From the NCBI RefSeq assembly GCF_000264905.1, contig NW_006763137.1:1232339-1296338 (forward strand): DNA of 64,000 bases, given 5' to 3'. The notes beneath the pieces were generated by a model. It was given only the letters and a program-made list of their open reading frames with translations, ran no database searches and was not told the DNA's origin. This stretch comes from Stereum hirsutum FP-91666 SS1 (Eukaryota; Basidiomycota; Agaricomycetes; Russulales; Stereaceae). Of this stretch, positions 32,764 to 44,961 are shown piece by piece (within the stretch, counting starts at the first letter, position 1; the number at the start of each line of letters is the position of its first letter). Made by a program: the position numbers and the translations under genes.

Positions 32764-35700
32764 ATGACGACCCAAGCGGACCAGGGCGTGTCCCAGCCCG
32801 CCGTGCTTCCCATTCCCAATCAGCTCAAGCCATCCTATCCATCGCCTCACTCGCCAGGTGGCGCCCTTGCGCCTCCGCGCAGAATATCCCCGCACGACGG
32901 GCCACTGTCTGCGCCCCCAATCTCACCTAGCTTGTTGCCAGAGAGGCCGTCCGTCCCGACCAGGGCGTCCACCCTCGGCTCCGAGAACGAGCTCAGCCAC
33001 CACAGGCAGCTCGAGGACAGCCAGGACCATGCAAGGAGCGAAGACCTCTCGCACTCGCTCGCCCCGAACCCGCACGACGCCGTCTTCGCCGCCCCGTCGC
33101 CCGCCTATCTCTCGCCGTCGCGGCCCACGACGCCGGGCAGCTCGAACGAACACATCCCGTCGTCGTCCGGGCATTCGGACAGGTCTGAGAAGCGGCTCAG
33201 CGCGTCCTCCATCTACTCTGGCTCGTCCAACTCACAAGCCCCGAATCGTCCTCCACCGACTGCAACGTCGGTCAGCAGCGTTACGTCTACGTATGTCACC
33301 CGCCCTTCACGTGTCCTGCCCATCCGATGCGCTGCTGATCCCCCCTCAATAGGACATGTTCCGCCTGCGGGCAGACGATGCAGGGAGCCTTCGTTCGTGC
33401 ACTGGGTACTGTATATCATCTCCAGTGTTTCAAATGCATGGTGCGTCTCCCCCGAGTTCTTCATCCCAATGACCACCAGCTGCCAAGTCCTCACCACCAC
33501 CGTCCCTCTGCAGGACTGTGGCACCGTCGTCGCTTCCAAGTTCTTCCCTATCGACGGCCCCGACGGCAAGCAACAACCGCTATGCGAGCGCGATTATTTC
33601 CGGCGGCTGAACCTCATTTGTGCAAAGTGCGGGATGGCTTTGCGGGGAAGTTATATCACAGCCTGCAGTGCGTTCACTCTCCCGCCATCATCCCTCTTAC
33701 CCGATCGCTTACACGCTCATCATCTCAGACAAGAAGTTCCACGTCGAACACTTCACTTGCTCCATCTGCCCGACGCTCTTTGGCCCTCAGGACTCGTACT
33801 ACGAGCACGGCGGCGATGTGTATTGCCATTATCATTATTCGACCCGCTTCGCGACGAAGTGCGCCGGGTGCAATACGGCGATTTTGAAACAGTTCGTCGA
33901 GATCAATCGTAACATGCGGGACGAGTGTTGGCATCCAGAATGTTACATGATCAACAAGGCACGTCCCCTTCCCCTCTCGAGATACGTCTGTCGTACCTGA
34001 CCTCGACAATGACAGTTCTGGAACGTCAAAGTCGTCTCCCGACGATCCATGAACATCACGCCCGGGACCGAACCGCAGGAGCAACAGACGCACGAGGACG
34101 AGGAGACGAAGGAGACAGCGGTGAGCTTGAAAGAGAAGCAGGTCAGGATGGAGCAGCAGGTTTACCGGATATGGACGTGAGTTCTGCACTCTTTCGCCCC
34201 TGTCGTCAGCTGCTCACCGGCAACTCGGGGGTTCGCCAGCGTCCTGTCCGCGTTTGAAGAGTCGAGTGCCGCTTGCATTTCAGACATGTTGAGGCAGGTC
34301 AGCAACGGCCAGTATCTCGAGGCTATCCGAATGGCGGAAAAGTTTATTCTCCATGTCGAGGTCTTGTTCGCTACCATCGACGATCTCGAGCACTATTTTG
34401 CCCGTCTGAACCTGAAGGGCATGTCGCATGTCCGGGAAGCGCGTATGCTCTGCCGAAAGACCGTCGATCTCTTCACCCTCCTCTCGCACACCCAAGAGAC
34501 CGGCGCCCGCCGAATGGGCATGACGCAGGAACTGCTCGCACTCGTCACCGGCCTCGCACACTACCTCAAGATCCTCATCCGCATCGCCCTCACCGGCGCC
34601 CTCAAACTCGAACGGGAACACTCCATGCGCGAAGCCATGTCTTCCTTCCTCGACAAACTCCACCTCCTCGCCGTCCAGGGCGGAAACCCGTCCGCACGGC
34701 GGATGATGAAGGGCTCCAAGGGAGAGACGATCATGCCCCCGCAGCGGTCGGGCAACGCAGGCACGACGGGCGTGACGTACGGTTTTCGAAGTCTCGCACC
34801 GGAGAACGCGGGCGAGTCGCCGTTCTTGGGCGCACCGAGGGATCCCGCGCTGTCCAATATCCCTGTGGTGAACCCTCCGTCGGACCTCTGCGTGCGCTGT
34901 AACTCCACCGTGGAAGAGGACTGCGTGCGACTGGGGACGTATCAGCGGTGGCATTCGCATTGTGTGCAGTGTAAACAGTGTGGGAAGGCGGCGGCCGTGA
35001 ATCCGCCGCAGGAGCCACCGAAGACGGCCGAGGAGAGGGAGAAGGAGAAGGAGGGAGGCTCGGGGTCGAAGGTGACGACGGTGAGAAGGCCACCGGCGAA
35101 TGTGGACGGGTTCGTTTATGAGCTCGAGACGATCAAGGAGACGTCGTCGTTTGGGACGGTGCCGACCGTGGTTTATTGCACGGAGCATGCCCATGCGGGC
35201 TGTCGGAGTGGCTTCCAGGCGGTCTCGAGGTTGGAGCAGTATGCGTTTTTGTTGAATGTGGCGCTGAGGCGGCTATACTTGCTCTTGAAGAAACGGAAGG
35301 TGATCCCGTTAACCCTGCGTACGTCTCCATTTTCATCGCATTTTGTGTCTCGTATCGTCGGTTTGCTAACTCGCGGATATATCATCTCGTATTTCCACCT
35401 TATTAGCGCCGAGTCAAGCGCCCGAACCCGTACAGGATCCGTACCGCAACTCAGGCGACATCATGCGCATGAAGTCCGTCCACCTCGATCGAAAGCTATC
35501 TGCGACGGCACGATTACCGAAACGGTCGACGATCGTCGAGTCTCCGACAGGCAAAGTCGCACATTCGACGGACGTACTGACATCACAGCAGCAGCAGCAG
35601 CAACACCATCATCACCAGCACCACCAGGATAGGCCACATCATCACCAGGAAGGGGCGGTGGGCGCCGTCGCTATCGCTGCGCCTGTACCACAGGGTCCAC

Positions 35701-38021
35701 GTACGGGTGGAAGGGCACCTCCGCCGTTTAATCCCCATGTTCAGTCTCAACAACAGCAACAACAGTCCAGCGTTGGACGGTCACAAGGCCAACAACAACG
35801 ACCACAGCAGGGCGTACCCTATCCCGGTGGGCCACCATTACGACCTCTACAACCCCCAGGAAACCTCGACCTAGGCCCAAGTCAAGCCCAAGGCCAACAA
35901 GTCATCCGTCCTTCCTTTGCTCGCAACAACACCGAAGTGATGATCGTAGACGATTCCGGACCTGCCTCACCGACCGGCGGACCGCCGTACGACGGGATGC
36001 TGCCCCCGCCCTCTGACGACGCGTCCATCACGCTCGCGGACATCCCGCAGCTCGTCGAGGTCGCACAGGCGTTCGAGCAGCACAGGGCATTACCGAGACA
36101 GAACTCGATACCGTTCATTGCGGAGCTGACGCCGTTGGAGTTGATGATCGTGAAGCATGCGGCGGTACTCATTTTGAATCGGAGTCCGTTGAGGGATCAG
36201 ATCGATTTGGACGAGATATTGGAGATGGTGGAGGCGAAGAAGCAGGGATTTTGGGGAAAGTTTTGGAATAGGAACGATAAGAAGAATTTGAAGAAGAAGA
36301 GTGCGTGGTTTTTTTTTTGGCTTTGTAGGTGGAGGCGTGGCGCTGACGAACTGTTGATTTTTGGTGGGTAGCCGGCGTGTTTGGTGTTCCTTTGGATTTG
36401 CTTGTGGAGAAGGAGGGGGCGGATTCGTTGCATGGGGCTTCACGCGCTACGCTCAGAGTACCCAGTTTCATCGACGATGTTATCTCCGCTATGCGACAAA
36501 TGGGTCAGTCGCTCTTCAAGTGCGGAATGGCGAGTGCATGGACACACTGATGAGACTCCCCCTTCCTTTCCTTGAACAGACATGTCCGTCGAAGGTATCT
36601 TCCGTAAGAACGGCAACATCAGACGGCTGAAAGACCTGACAGAGGCTATCGACCGCGATCCATCGTCTGTGGATCTGACGACGGATAACCCTGTGCAGCT
36701 AGCGGCGCTATTGAAGAAGTTCTTGCGTGACCTGCCGGATCCTCTCATGACATTTAAGTTATACAAGATCTTCATCGCTTCACAAAATACGTCAAGTGCG
36801 TCCTCTCTTCATTCTCGGATAGTGTAGGCGTATGAGTTGACCGTTGTGCGATAGGTATACCGAACGAATCGGAACGCAAACGGCTCCTTCACATGCTCTC
36901 GCTGGTCCTACCCAAAGCGCACCGAGATACGATGGAAGTCCTCTTCGTCTTCCTCAAATGGGTCGCATCCTTCTCGCACCTAGACGAACAAACCGGGAGC
37001 AAAATGGACCTACCCAACCTCGCCACCGTCATCTGCCCCTCCATCCTCTACTCGCCCGGCTCGAACGCCGCGCGCTACGACGACCAATTCGGTTCCATCC
37101 GCGTCGTCACCAATCTGCTCGAGAATCAGGACGTGTTCTTCTCCGTTCCCGAGGAGTTCTTACCGATATTGAGAGATCAGGAGTATTTCGCGCATAGTAT
37201 GGAGTTGCCGAGTAAGGAGTTTTTGAAGAAGTGCGATACGTATATGAGGTTGAAGGCGGCGGGACGATTGCCCGGTCCGGGGCCGCAACAGCAGCAGCAG
37301 CAGCAGGCGACGTCGCCTGGGGGAGGATCGCCGTATCTTGCGAATAATAATTCGAACCCGGTGCATATGACACGGCCGGTGGAGACTATGGAGTCGCGGT
37401 GAGCATATATTCTCTCATCGTGTCACATCGACCTTACGTTGGAACAGATTGGGCCCTTCACTATCACGAAGTCCCGAACGGCCAAACATCGGTCCTTCGA
37501 TGCATTCCGAAAATCCCATTCGCAATATGAATGGTGGGTACCAGCCGCAAGGACAATCGCAATCACCAGCCCCACTCGCCCCCGGTCTTCCACACTCGCC
37601 GGCGTCGTATTCTGGTCCTAGTATCAGTGGTGGTGGAGGCGCTGGTGTCGGTGCAGGTGGTGGGATGCCGTCGTCGTTGTCGCAGGGTGGGGCGAGTATG
37701 ATGCAGCAGGGTGGGACGGGTATGATGCAGCAGGGTGGGCCGAGCATGATGCAGCAGGGTGGGCCGAGCATGATGCAGTACGCTTCTTCAAGGTCGCAGG
37801 AAGGGGGCGTGCCGCCGAGTTCGAGCGAGGAATGGGAGAATGTGCAACTGCAGCGTCCACAACAGCCGTTTAGCAATGGTGTTGGTGTGAATGGCCATGG
37901 GACGTCGAATTCGAATTCGAGGCCGGGTTCGAGGCCGAATTCGGGGTCGTTTTCGAGGTCGGGGGGAGATTCGTATCCGAATCCGTATCAGAATGGGAAT
38001 GGGAATGGGCATATGCGATGA
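32764..38021 (+). CDS. LIM-domain RhoGAP of the Lrg1/Rga1 type, 1532 aa
   Basis: This protein stimulates GTP hydrolysis by Rho-family GTPases that control cell-wall synthesis and polarity. Eleven exons join in phase to 4599 nt: 32764-33290, 33353-33440, 33514-33667, 33729-33958, 34016-34176, 34240-35318, 35407-36300, 36372-36503, 36580-36795, 36855-37398 and 37448-38021. After a Ser/Pro-rich N-terminus come LIM zinc fingers at about residues 177-238 (CSACGQTM, FKCMDCGTV) and 240-300 (CAKCGMAL, FTCSICPT), a partial LIM-like unit (CAGCNTAI, CWHPEC) and a later LIM-like unit (CVRCNSTV, CVQCKQCG). The order LIM-LIM-LIM then RhoGAP is that of Lrg1. The RhoGAP domain is at about residues 1045-1270, with the arginine finger in VEGIFRKNGN. 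A Gln/His-rich tract (about 35585-35650) and a Gln-rich tail follow or precede it. The intron at 33959 starts with GC. Confidence 0.93.
35585..35650 (+). repeat. CAG/CAC/CAT-rich tract encoding poly-Gln/poly-His
   Basis: Repeated CAG then CAC/CAT codons encode QQQQQQHHHHQHH in the linker before the RhoGAP domain. Length polymorphism is likely at such tracts. Confidence 0.85.
37683..37778 (+). repeat. 24-bp tandem repeat, four copies, in the RhoGAP tail
   Basis: Four adjacent 24-bp units encode the octapeptides QGGASMMQ, QGGTGMMQ, QGGPSMMQ and QGGPSMMQ in the C-terminal region. Confidence 0.9.
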
Positions 38022-39532
38022 CAGCCTTTTCTTCTTAACCTCCCACTCTGCTTTCTCGTTTTCATGTCCGTATCCGACCGTGAATTATTTTTTGTCCGTA
38101 CACTGTGTCACGACGTCCTCCATAGGCGCTTGTATATTTTTGCCAACTACCTATCCTAACGTACCGTATCATACCTTACCTTACCATCACCATACCAACG
38201 TCCCGTCCCATCCCGTCACTCGCTCGCTCGCTCTTCTCTCTACAGTGGATTCTTGTCTCTACTTGCTTCTTCCTGTCTCCCACCATTCCCACTCCCACCC
38301 CACTAACACATCATGTTTCTACTTCCACCGCCCGGGTCTATTGGGTTATGGCGTCTGCGTCTGCGTCTGCGTTCTAATTTACTTATGGCTCATGGCGGGA
38401 CTGGCATTCTTCTCTATCCGTAGTTCAAATAGTTCTTTTCTTACGTTCTTCCTTCTGCCCCCCCCTTCTTCCTTATTTACTTATTCGTGCGTCGAGCTGC
38501 CTGCCATCATTACTTTTTACCGACCTTTACCGACATTTCTCTGACTACTACTATGACGTTGACGTTCGACTCTGTCCCCTGTGACCGCTTGACTCGACTC
38601 TCGATCTCTCGACTGCGTCTCCGTCTTTTTTTTTTTTGTTTACATGTAAACCTCACTCATCCTCATCTCTCTCATCTCTCATCGTCACTCTCTCACCCTC
38701 TCATTTTTTTCTCTCCACTCTCTTTTTCACTACGATTTTCTCATGGACCAATTGTTTTTTGGCAAATCCTCATGATACCCTTCATTCCAATTTCTTTTTT
38801 TCTTTTCTTCCTGATCTTCGAGTCAACAAGACGAACACCAAGCTACATATTATTTTCTGCGGATCGATGGTCGCAGGATTGAAGCTTGAAGATTGAAGAT
38901 CGTGAGACGTGAATTGCTGAATTGCTCGGATGTATTTAGGTTGGGGGATCCGAGTCGATGTGTACATGGTCCTCGAAGAAACTCTACGAAGCTGCAAGTG
39001 GTTTGGCTGGGTGACTAGTACATGGACGCCGAATCCGAGTCGCCGCGTTTGCACCTGCATCTGATTTCAAGTAACTTAGCACCGACTTCGCCGCTTCGAG
39101 CAGACAGCATACCGAGTGAATTTGCCTCGAGGTGGTTGGCAGTCACGATCACGGGGAGACATCGTAGTGAAGCCCAAGATTGACCGTTCTTGTCGACGGT
39201 GTCTATGACGGGGAAACTAACCTCTGACACGACCTGAACCGTAATCGACCTACCTACCCGAGCGAACTACTTGAACCGGTAGGCCGTGGTATCGTAACCA
39301 CAACATGAAGGACTTGAGGCTGAGGGAGACGCCACTCATGATCAGACGCACACGCTTTCTTCGCCCTACATTGAGGGTTTTATGATAAATAACAGGTTAT
39401 GGATTGCAAAGATAGAAAACGGCGACAGTAAAGTTAGAAATTACGCGAAATGCAACAGAAAATGTAGTGGATCATAGTGATCAGACGCGGATCACAGGCG
39501 AAAAGGGCCCCACCACGAAATCAACGAACTCT
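38022..39532. other. Intergenic, no gene recognised
   Basis: The first kilobase after the RhoGAP stop is strongly pyrimidine-rich on the plus strand, with long T and C runs. It looks like 3' untranslated and spacer DNA. Nothing coding was recognised between 38022 and the FunK1 stop at 39533. Confidence 0.5.
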
Positions 39533-42326
39533 TCAGCTTGAAGCCCCCTCAGTAGTCCTCCTACCCCCAGTAGTCCTCCTACCCTCAGTGGTCCTCCTAG
39601 ATTTCTTCGCGCCAGAAGACTCGACATCATCCTCGGAATCAGCCTTCCTCTTGGTCTGCGAGCTCGAGGCCTTCCTTGGTCCATCGCCGTCTACCTTCGC
39701 GGCCTTCGCTGCAGCCAGCTTCTCCGCTTTCTCCTTTGCAGCCTTCCTGGCCCTCTCATGGAGCACAGCAGCAGGAGGCGAGCGTGGCAGGCAAGCCTTT
39801 GCCCTAAGATTACGTTGAGCCTGTTCCATCTCCCGATACTTGGCCCTTCCCTCGTCATCGGCCAGATTCTTGAGACGCTCTTCGGCAGCCGCAAAGATGG
39901 CGATGAACTTGTCGTGGATATCCGGCCAAGAGCGTGTTCGGTAAGCCTCTCGAAGAACATCATGAAGGTCGGTCACGACATCCTTGATCGGATGGAAATA
40001 AGCCTGTATGTGATCGGCGATGCTTTGTTGGAATTCGTCGACGTTCTTGATGATGAGCCGTTTGGCATCGCCGTTGCCATCGAAATCCTCGCCGTCGAAT
40101 AACTTTTTGATGGTCTTCATCAAGTAGTGATCAACACCGTCCTCCTTCTCGAAACCGACGCGCGTGCCGGGCCCTGTGTAAGAAATGCACAACCAACAAA
40201 GTATCCAGAAGAATCCTTCCATATCATGAATTGTTTCGTGACGAGTGACTATGTGCTTGATGACTCCTCCACCGATCCTGTTCGGGAAGTATGGACGATG
40301 GTTTACGTCCGATATCTCCGCACTCATGAATGCTAAAGTTCCCTGAAAAAGAATTCAGTTTAAACGTCTCCCTGCAAAACCATTCGCAAAGAACTTACTG
40401 TACGCGCGTCGTCGAACAAAGGCGTGTGGCCTTCGAATGCGACGGCATAGTCCAAGTCGATCATAATACCACGATGTGGCTTATTATCGTCAGTGAGTAG
40501 TACGTTGCCATCGCTGATATCACGGTGAAGAACACCCTTCTGGAATGCATATTGATGCCCTATCAAGAAAGAAATGTCAGTACGAGGAGAATTCGACGAG
40601 TCAGAAATATGAGGTCACCTTTGATAGCGTCATGTAGGCCCTTGACTAACTCCTGCAAGTCGTTGAATTCGGAGAGCGGGGAACCATGACTCTCCATTAC
40701 CGTGCGCGAGTGAATGCGTCCTTGTGGGTTGGGACCTGGGGAAGCTTCAAAATAATCCTCCCAGTCGCCGGGTATGCAGTCCTTGTGAAGATAGACATCA
40801 GGATGGTAGTTACGATTGCCGTCCTGTTTCGTCCGAACATTGAGCGGCGCTCCGGAATGGGCCAAGCCTTTTCGCACAAATTCCGAGGTTGTATCTTTTT
40901 TGCCATCGAATCTGACTATCTCATACGAATATATCTTGGCGAATCCAGGAGCATCGGGCCCTATCTTGTCGTAGAGTTCGCCCTCAAGTCCTCGACGGTC
41001 ATCCCGCCAGTTGTCCTTGATGACATAGATCTGAAAACGATTATGAGCAACGGCACAGGAAGAGGATTGAAGTACGACATCTGCACACCTTTCGTTTAGC
41101 TTCTTCAAGCTCCAGATCGGCCTCTTTCCATGCTAGCCACACCCTCGTAGCTCGCCCCCGAATCACCTCTCCTCGAGCCAGGCTGATAGCGCCCCAGATC
41201 ACGAAATTTTCTCGTTCGCCGTTGGGCTCCCTCTTCGGCTTCAGCATCGACAAAACCCACCAGTGCTGGTCGTAAGGATTATCAGGATTCAAGCGAGGCC
41301 CACCGGACACCTCCCACGAAGGGTATGACTTAAGAGGCTGATTCGGTTCGCTGGTTACCATTCTGAAGTGCGTGTCCCACCCAAGCTCGACGGGACTCTT
41401 CGTAGTCATGCATGCGATCACACGTATGAGCTGTTTCGGATCCTGAGATTAAGGGAAGCAGGGGCGAACCTAGTTAGTGCAGTGCTTAAGCGAGAAGGAT
41501 GAACAGACGACTCCACGCACCTCATGAACATCGAATGCTTTAGAGCCCAGCGCTCCCGACCGATCAACGTGCCATACAGTAAGGCGAGTCCTAGCATAGA
41601 CAAGACCAAAGATAAATCGTCGGTCGACCTGCTCGTAAAGCGCTTGACGACTATATTTCAGAATCTGAAGAAGGCCAGGTAGCACTCCTAACGGTTTCTT
41701 GACCTCGACGGGCGTCTGTATCAACCTCCACAGGTCCAATGAGTTGTACTTGCAGGCATGTAAGAGGCCTATGATATCAGGCTTGACATCGGCCGCTGCC
41801 TCTGAATTGACCTTCTTGTCATGCACGTCCTGCCAAACGAGGTTAAACGTCTTTGCACTACCACATGCCGCCGTAATCGCGCTGAAAATTGTCACAAGGG
41901 GCTCATAAATGGAATCCACGCTGGTCGGGTTGGTTGGAAGAGAAGTCCAGCACTTATTGGCTTCGGAATATAGTGGCTGATCTCCGCTTGTCAAGTCATC
42001 GTAGATTTGGTCTATGAGCGAATCGTCACAGGAGAAGAGACTGTCGAAGAAACCAAGAGTGTTGCCAAAGGCCGCGTAGCGCATCTCCGTAAGGATGATC
42101 TCCTCCGCTTCCGCAGCCGTCGTAACATTTCTGTCGGAGTGAGTGGCATGAGTCGAGCTTTTCTACAGAATGACACAAGGACACATTAAATATGGCTGCA
42201 CGAAGGCTGACACTGATGTCGTGTACGTGTGGCGTGACTTACAGGTGTCGTTTGCGTGTCGTCGACCGCCCCTTGCGTCTGAAGGGCGTTAGAGGAGCTT
42301 TCATCCATGGACGCGTTTGGTAACAT
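39533..42326 (-). CDS. FunK1-family protein kinase, copy A, 820 aa
   Basis: FunK1 kinases are a fungus-specific, strongly expanded kinase family in multicellular fungi; their substrates are unknown. Exons in genomic order are 39533-40342, 40399-40559, 40619-41030, 41089-41442, 41521-42162 and 42243-42326; they total 2463 nt. Family marks are HRDISDGNVLL (D511), the metal-binding segment MIDLDYAV in place of DFG (D532), and GTLAFMSAEI before the C-lobe (IHDMEGFFWILCWLC). The N-terminal about 450 residues are the usual FunK1 extension. The C-terminal tail is Lys/Ala-rich and ends in repeated RRTTEG/RRTTGG units. An inverted paralogue lies at 52312-55240, with the same intron positions and similar promoter sequence. 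No break was found, so this copy is likely functional. Confidence 0.9.
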
Positions 42327-43077
42327 AAGTAACGACGAGTGCAAAGAGTATAAATCGAGAAAACCCAGCGCCTCGAGGAAGTGGTAGGAAAGAGAAACGG
42401 TGACACGGACACGATCTACGACTACATGATTCCAACTCCGATTCTCACGCCACCGACATATCTCGGAGTCGCCTCGTGGCGAGGAGTTGCGAAAGGTTTG
42501 ACTTGGAAATCTACGGGGATCTGGCAGTGCCTTGTCGACTGAAGATGTAAAGTGTGTTAGGGAATATTAGGGCATGTTTGTAGCGATGTAAACTTTGGCA
42601 TCCCCAGCCAGACTTGGCCGGTGGAGCAATAGTTATCATCTCTACAAATATGCCCTATGTGGGGGATGCAAAAGTTTACATCGCTACAAATATGCCCTGT
42701 TTCGCATTAGTATACGTTCAAACATCAACGTTCAACAGTGGCGGAGAGTTATCTACCACCTTCTCCGCACGAACGACACGAACGATACGAAATATATACA
42801 GTGCGTTCACTATTATGCCTCCGTACTCGAGACTCTGAGTCGAGGGATGTGCCGCGTTGGTGAAGTTATGTTTATCGAATGTTTCTCTTTATCATTCAAG
42901 CCTTTCTCTTGGATCCCGCAGATCGTACAGTCCCAGAAAGCATAGCCCATATGCGCATGTTGGATGCATAAAGATTTTAGAGACACAGTCGCGGCGTGGG
43001 TGGTAGGTACTGAGAGAGAGCACAGATAGAAAACAACATGACGGGCCCCCGAGCCCAAACAACAAGTAATAAATCCT
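42327..43077. other. Spacer between FunK1 copy A and RPS15
   Basis: About 42327-42510 is the upstream region of FunK1 copy A and resembles 52150-52311 upstream of copy B. A 128-bp palindromic repeat lies at 42570-42697. No gene was recognised in the rest. Confidence 0.55.
42570..42697. repeat. 128-bp MITE-like hairpin repeat
   Basis: Arms of 36 bp at 42570-42605 and 42662-42697 are inverted copies (GGGCATGTTTGTAGCGATG against GGGCATATTTGTAGCGATG), with two mismatches seen and a 56-bp loop. The size and structure are those of a short MITE. No clear target duplication was seen. Confidence 0.7.
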
Positions 43078-43936
43078 TTACTTGAGAGGGATGAAACGCG
43101 AAGCTGTGTGACGGGGACATCAGTATGACGAGAATGGGGAGGAGCGGTGAGATACGCACAGTGAGTAGCACCGATACCAGGGCGACCGTGCTTGACGGGC
43201 CTGTACGAAACGGAGAACTCGCCAAGGTAGTGGCCGACCATCTCGGGCTTGATCTCGACGGAGTTGAAGACCTATTGAACCAAATCGCATACCAAGTCAA
43301 CCCTCATGTCCACCGTTCCAAGCCGTCATATGTCGCCATAAAACCCTTCAACCAACACCAGCAACCTTCGAGATCCCAGAAACATAAAGCAAGGAAGAAA
43401 CGGGACAAAGAACGCACCTTTCCGTTGTAGATACCAACAACAGAGCCAATCATCTCTGGGACGATGATCATGTCACGAAGGTGAGTCTTGACGACAGCGG
43501 GCTTCTCATTAGGGGGAGCTTCAGTCTTAGCCTTGCGGAGCTTCTTGATGAGACCCATAGGCTTGCGCTTGAGACCACGCTGGAAGCGCCGGCGGGCACG
43601 AGCATGAACGACCTGTATCGATCATGGTGTGAGGACTCTGGACATGCGCAAGTCGAATCAAGAGGTTGTAATTACCTCGACGAACTGGCAGGCACAAAAA
43701 CGTAAGAAAAACATAGAGATATGATACAAGATTGGACGCACCTCTTCGTTGGAAAGGTCAAGGAGCTTGTCGAGCTCGATGCCACGGTAGGAGAAGGTAC
43801 GGAAGGTCCTCCTCTTCTTGAGGTCGGCGGCGACTTGGGGGTCGGTAACGGCGGAATCAGCCTATAATAACATCGTCAAAATACACCGTCAGCACTTCGC
43901 ACTCTGTCGCCTCCATCGTCTTTGGGGCCTCACCAT
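43078..43936 (-). CDS. RPS15: 40S ribosomal protein S15 (uS19), 151 aa
   Basis: RPS15 is a structural protein of the small-subunit head near the decoding site, also needed for pre-40S export. Exons in genomic order are 43078-43103, 43160-43271, 43418-43612, 43742-43861 and 43934-43936; they total 456 nt. Family sequence is continuous across junctions: [66 protein letters not shown] and the end SSRFIPLK. The first coding exon consists only of the ATG. It is divergent from the RPP2 gene with 429 bp between starts, which suggests a shared ribosomal-protein promoter. Confidence 0.97.
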
Positions 43937-44365
43937 GGTTGCTGTCTTTTGAGGTTCTTGAGGGCGGCGTCGAGGCTGGGGACTTGGGCTTGCCAATAAT
44001 CTCACGCTTGGTGCTCGGTGGCGGGACGCGTCGGAGTTGGAAATCGGATGAGGGTGGCGCGAACCTTATCTCGTGGAACTGTACAGTCGACGCGCGCGCG
44101 GGATGTCGGTGCCGTCCGATATTGAGTCAAGTTAATTCACACTCATCTTCGGATAGAATCCACAGGTCGTCCTCTAGAGGATTAAATGTAAGTCTTCATC
44201 ATGTCCAATCCCCATAGTTGTCGCCGGGAGTCGTGCTGAATGCTCCGACAATTCACAGTGATTTGTGGCTACCGTTCTTACGACTAAACATCAAAAGTGC
44301 GTTCCAGGCCTGCTTTGCAGTATAAGATGTGGCCTCCTGACTGTACTCTGCCTTCCGCCTTGTAG
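43937..44365. promoter_or_regulatory. Bidirectional ribosomal-protein promoter (RPS15/RPP2)
   Basis: These 429 bp separate two divergent ribosomal protein start codons. No third gene is present, and both genes need strong coordinated expression. Individual factor sites were not identified. Confidence 0.6.
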
Positions 44366-44961
44366 ATGCGCCATATCGCTGCTTACCTCCTCCTCCAAAT
44401 CGGCGGCAATGCCTCTCCTTCGGCCGCCGATGTGAAGAAGGTCCTCGGTGCTGTTGGTATCGAGGCCGATGAAGAGCGCCTCGAGAAGCTCGTCTCTGAG
44501 CTCGAGGGCAAGGATGTCAATGAGGTGTGTTCGCTATCTTTTCTCACTATTGTGCAAGACCTGATCATATGATGCTCCCTGGTGTGATTATAGCTCATCG
44601 CTGAGGGTAACGGCAAGCTTGCTTCCGTACGTCCCTTTTTCGAAAAAGTGATTTCGTGTTCGGTCCCGCTGACCATCTTTTCACTTGTGTTCCTCTGTCC
44701 GCGTGGTTCAGGTTCCTTCTGGTGGTGCTGCCTCTGCCGCCCCTGCCGCCGGTGGTGCCGCCCCCGCTGCCGCTGCCGAGAAGGAGGAGGAGAAGAAGGA
44801 AGAGGAGAAGGTTCGTGTGGCCCCTTTTCAGACTTTCATGCCTCTCATTCCAATTGTTCTTTCGTGCCGCCGGCCGTGCATTGCTGATGTTGACATCATG
44901 GTATCTTTTTCTCTCACAGGAAGAGTCCGACGACGACATGGGCTTTGGTCTGTTCGACTAA
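44366..44961 (+). CDS. RPP2: 60S acidic ribosomal protein P2, 110 aa
   Basis: P2 is a P1/P2 stalk protein that recruits translation factors to the 60S GTPase centre. Exons 44366-44524, 44594-44626, 44712-44810 and 44920-44961 total 333 nt. The N-terminal dimerisation domain ([20 protein letters not shown]), an Ala/Gly hinge, a Glu/Lys stretch and the universal C-terminal motif [13 protein letters not shown] are all present. The starting MRHIAAYLL form marks P2 rather than P1. Confidence 0.97.
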
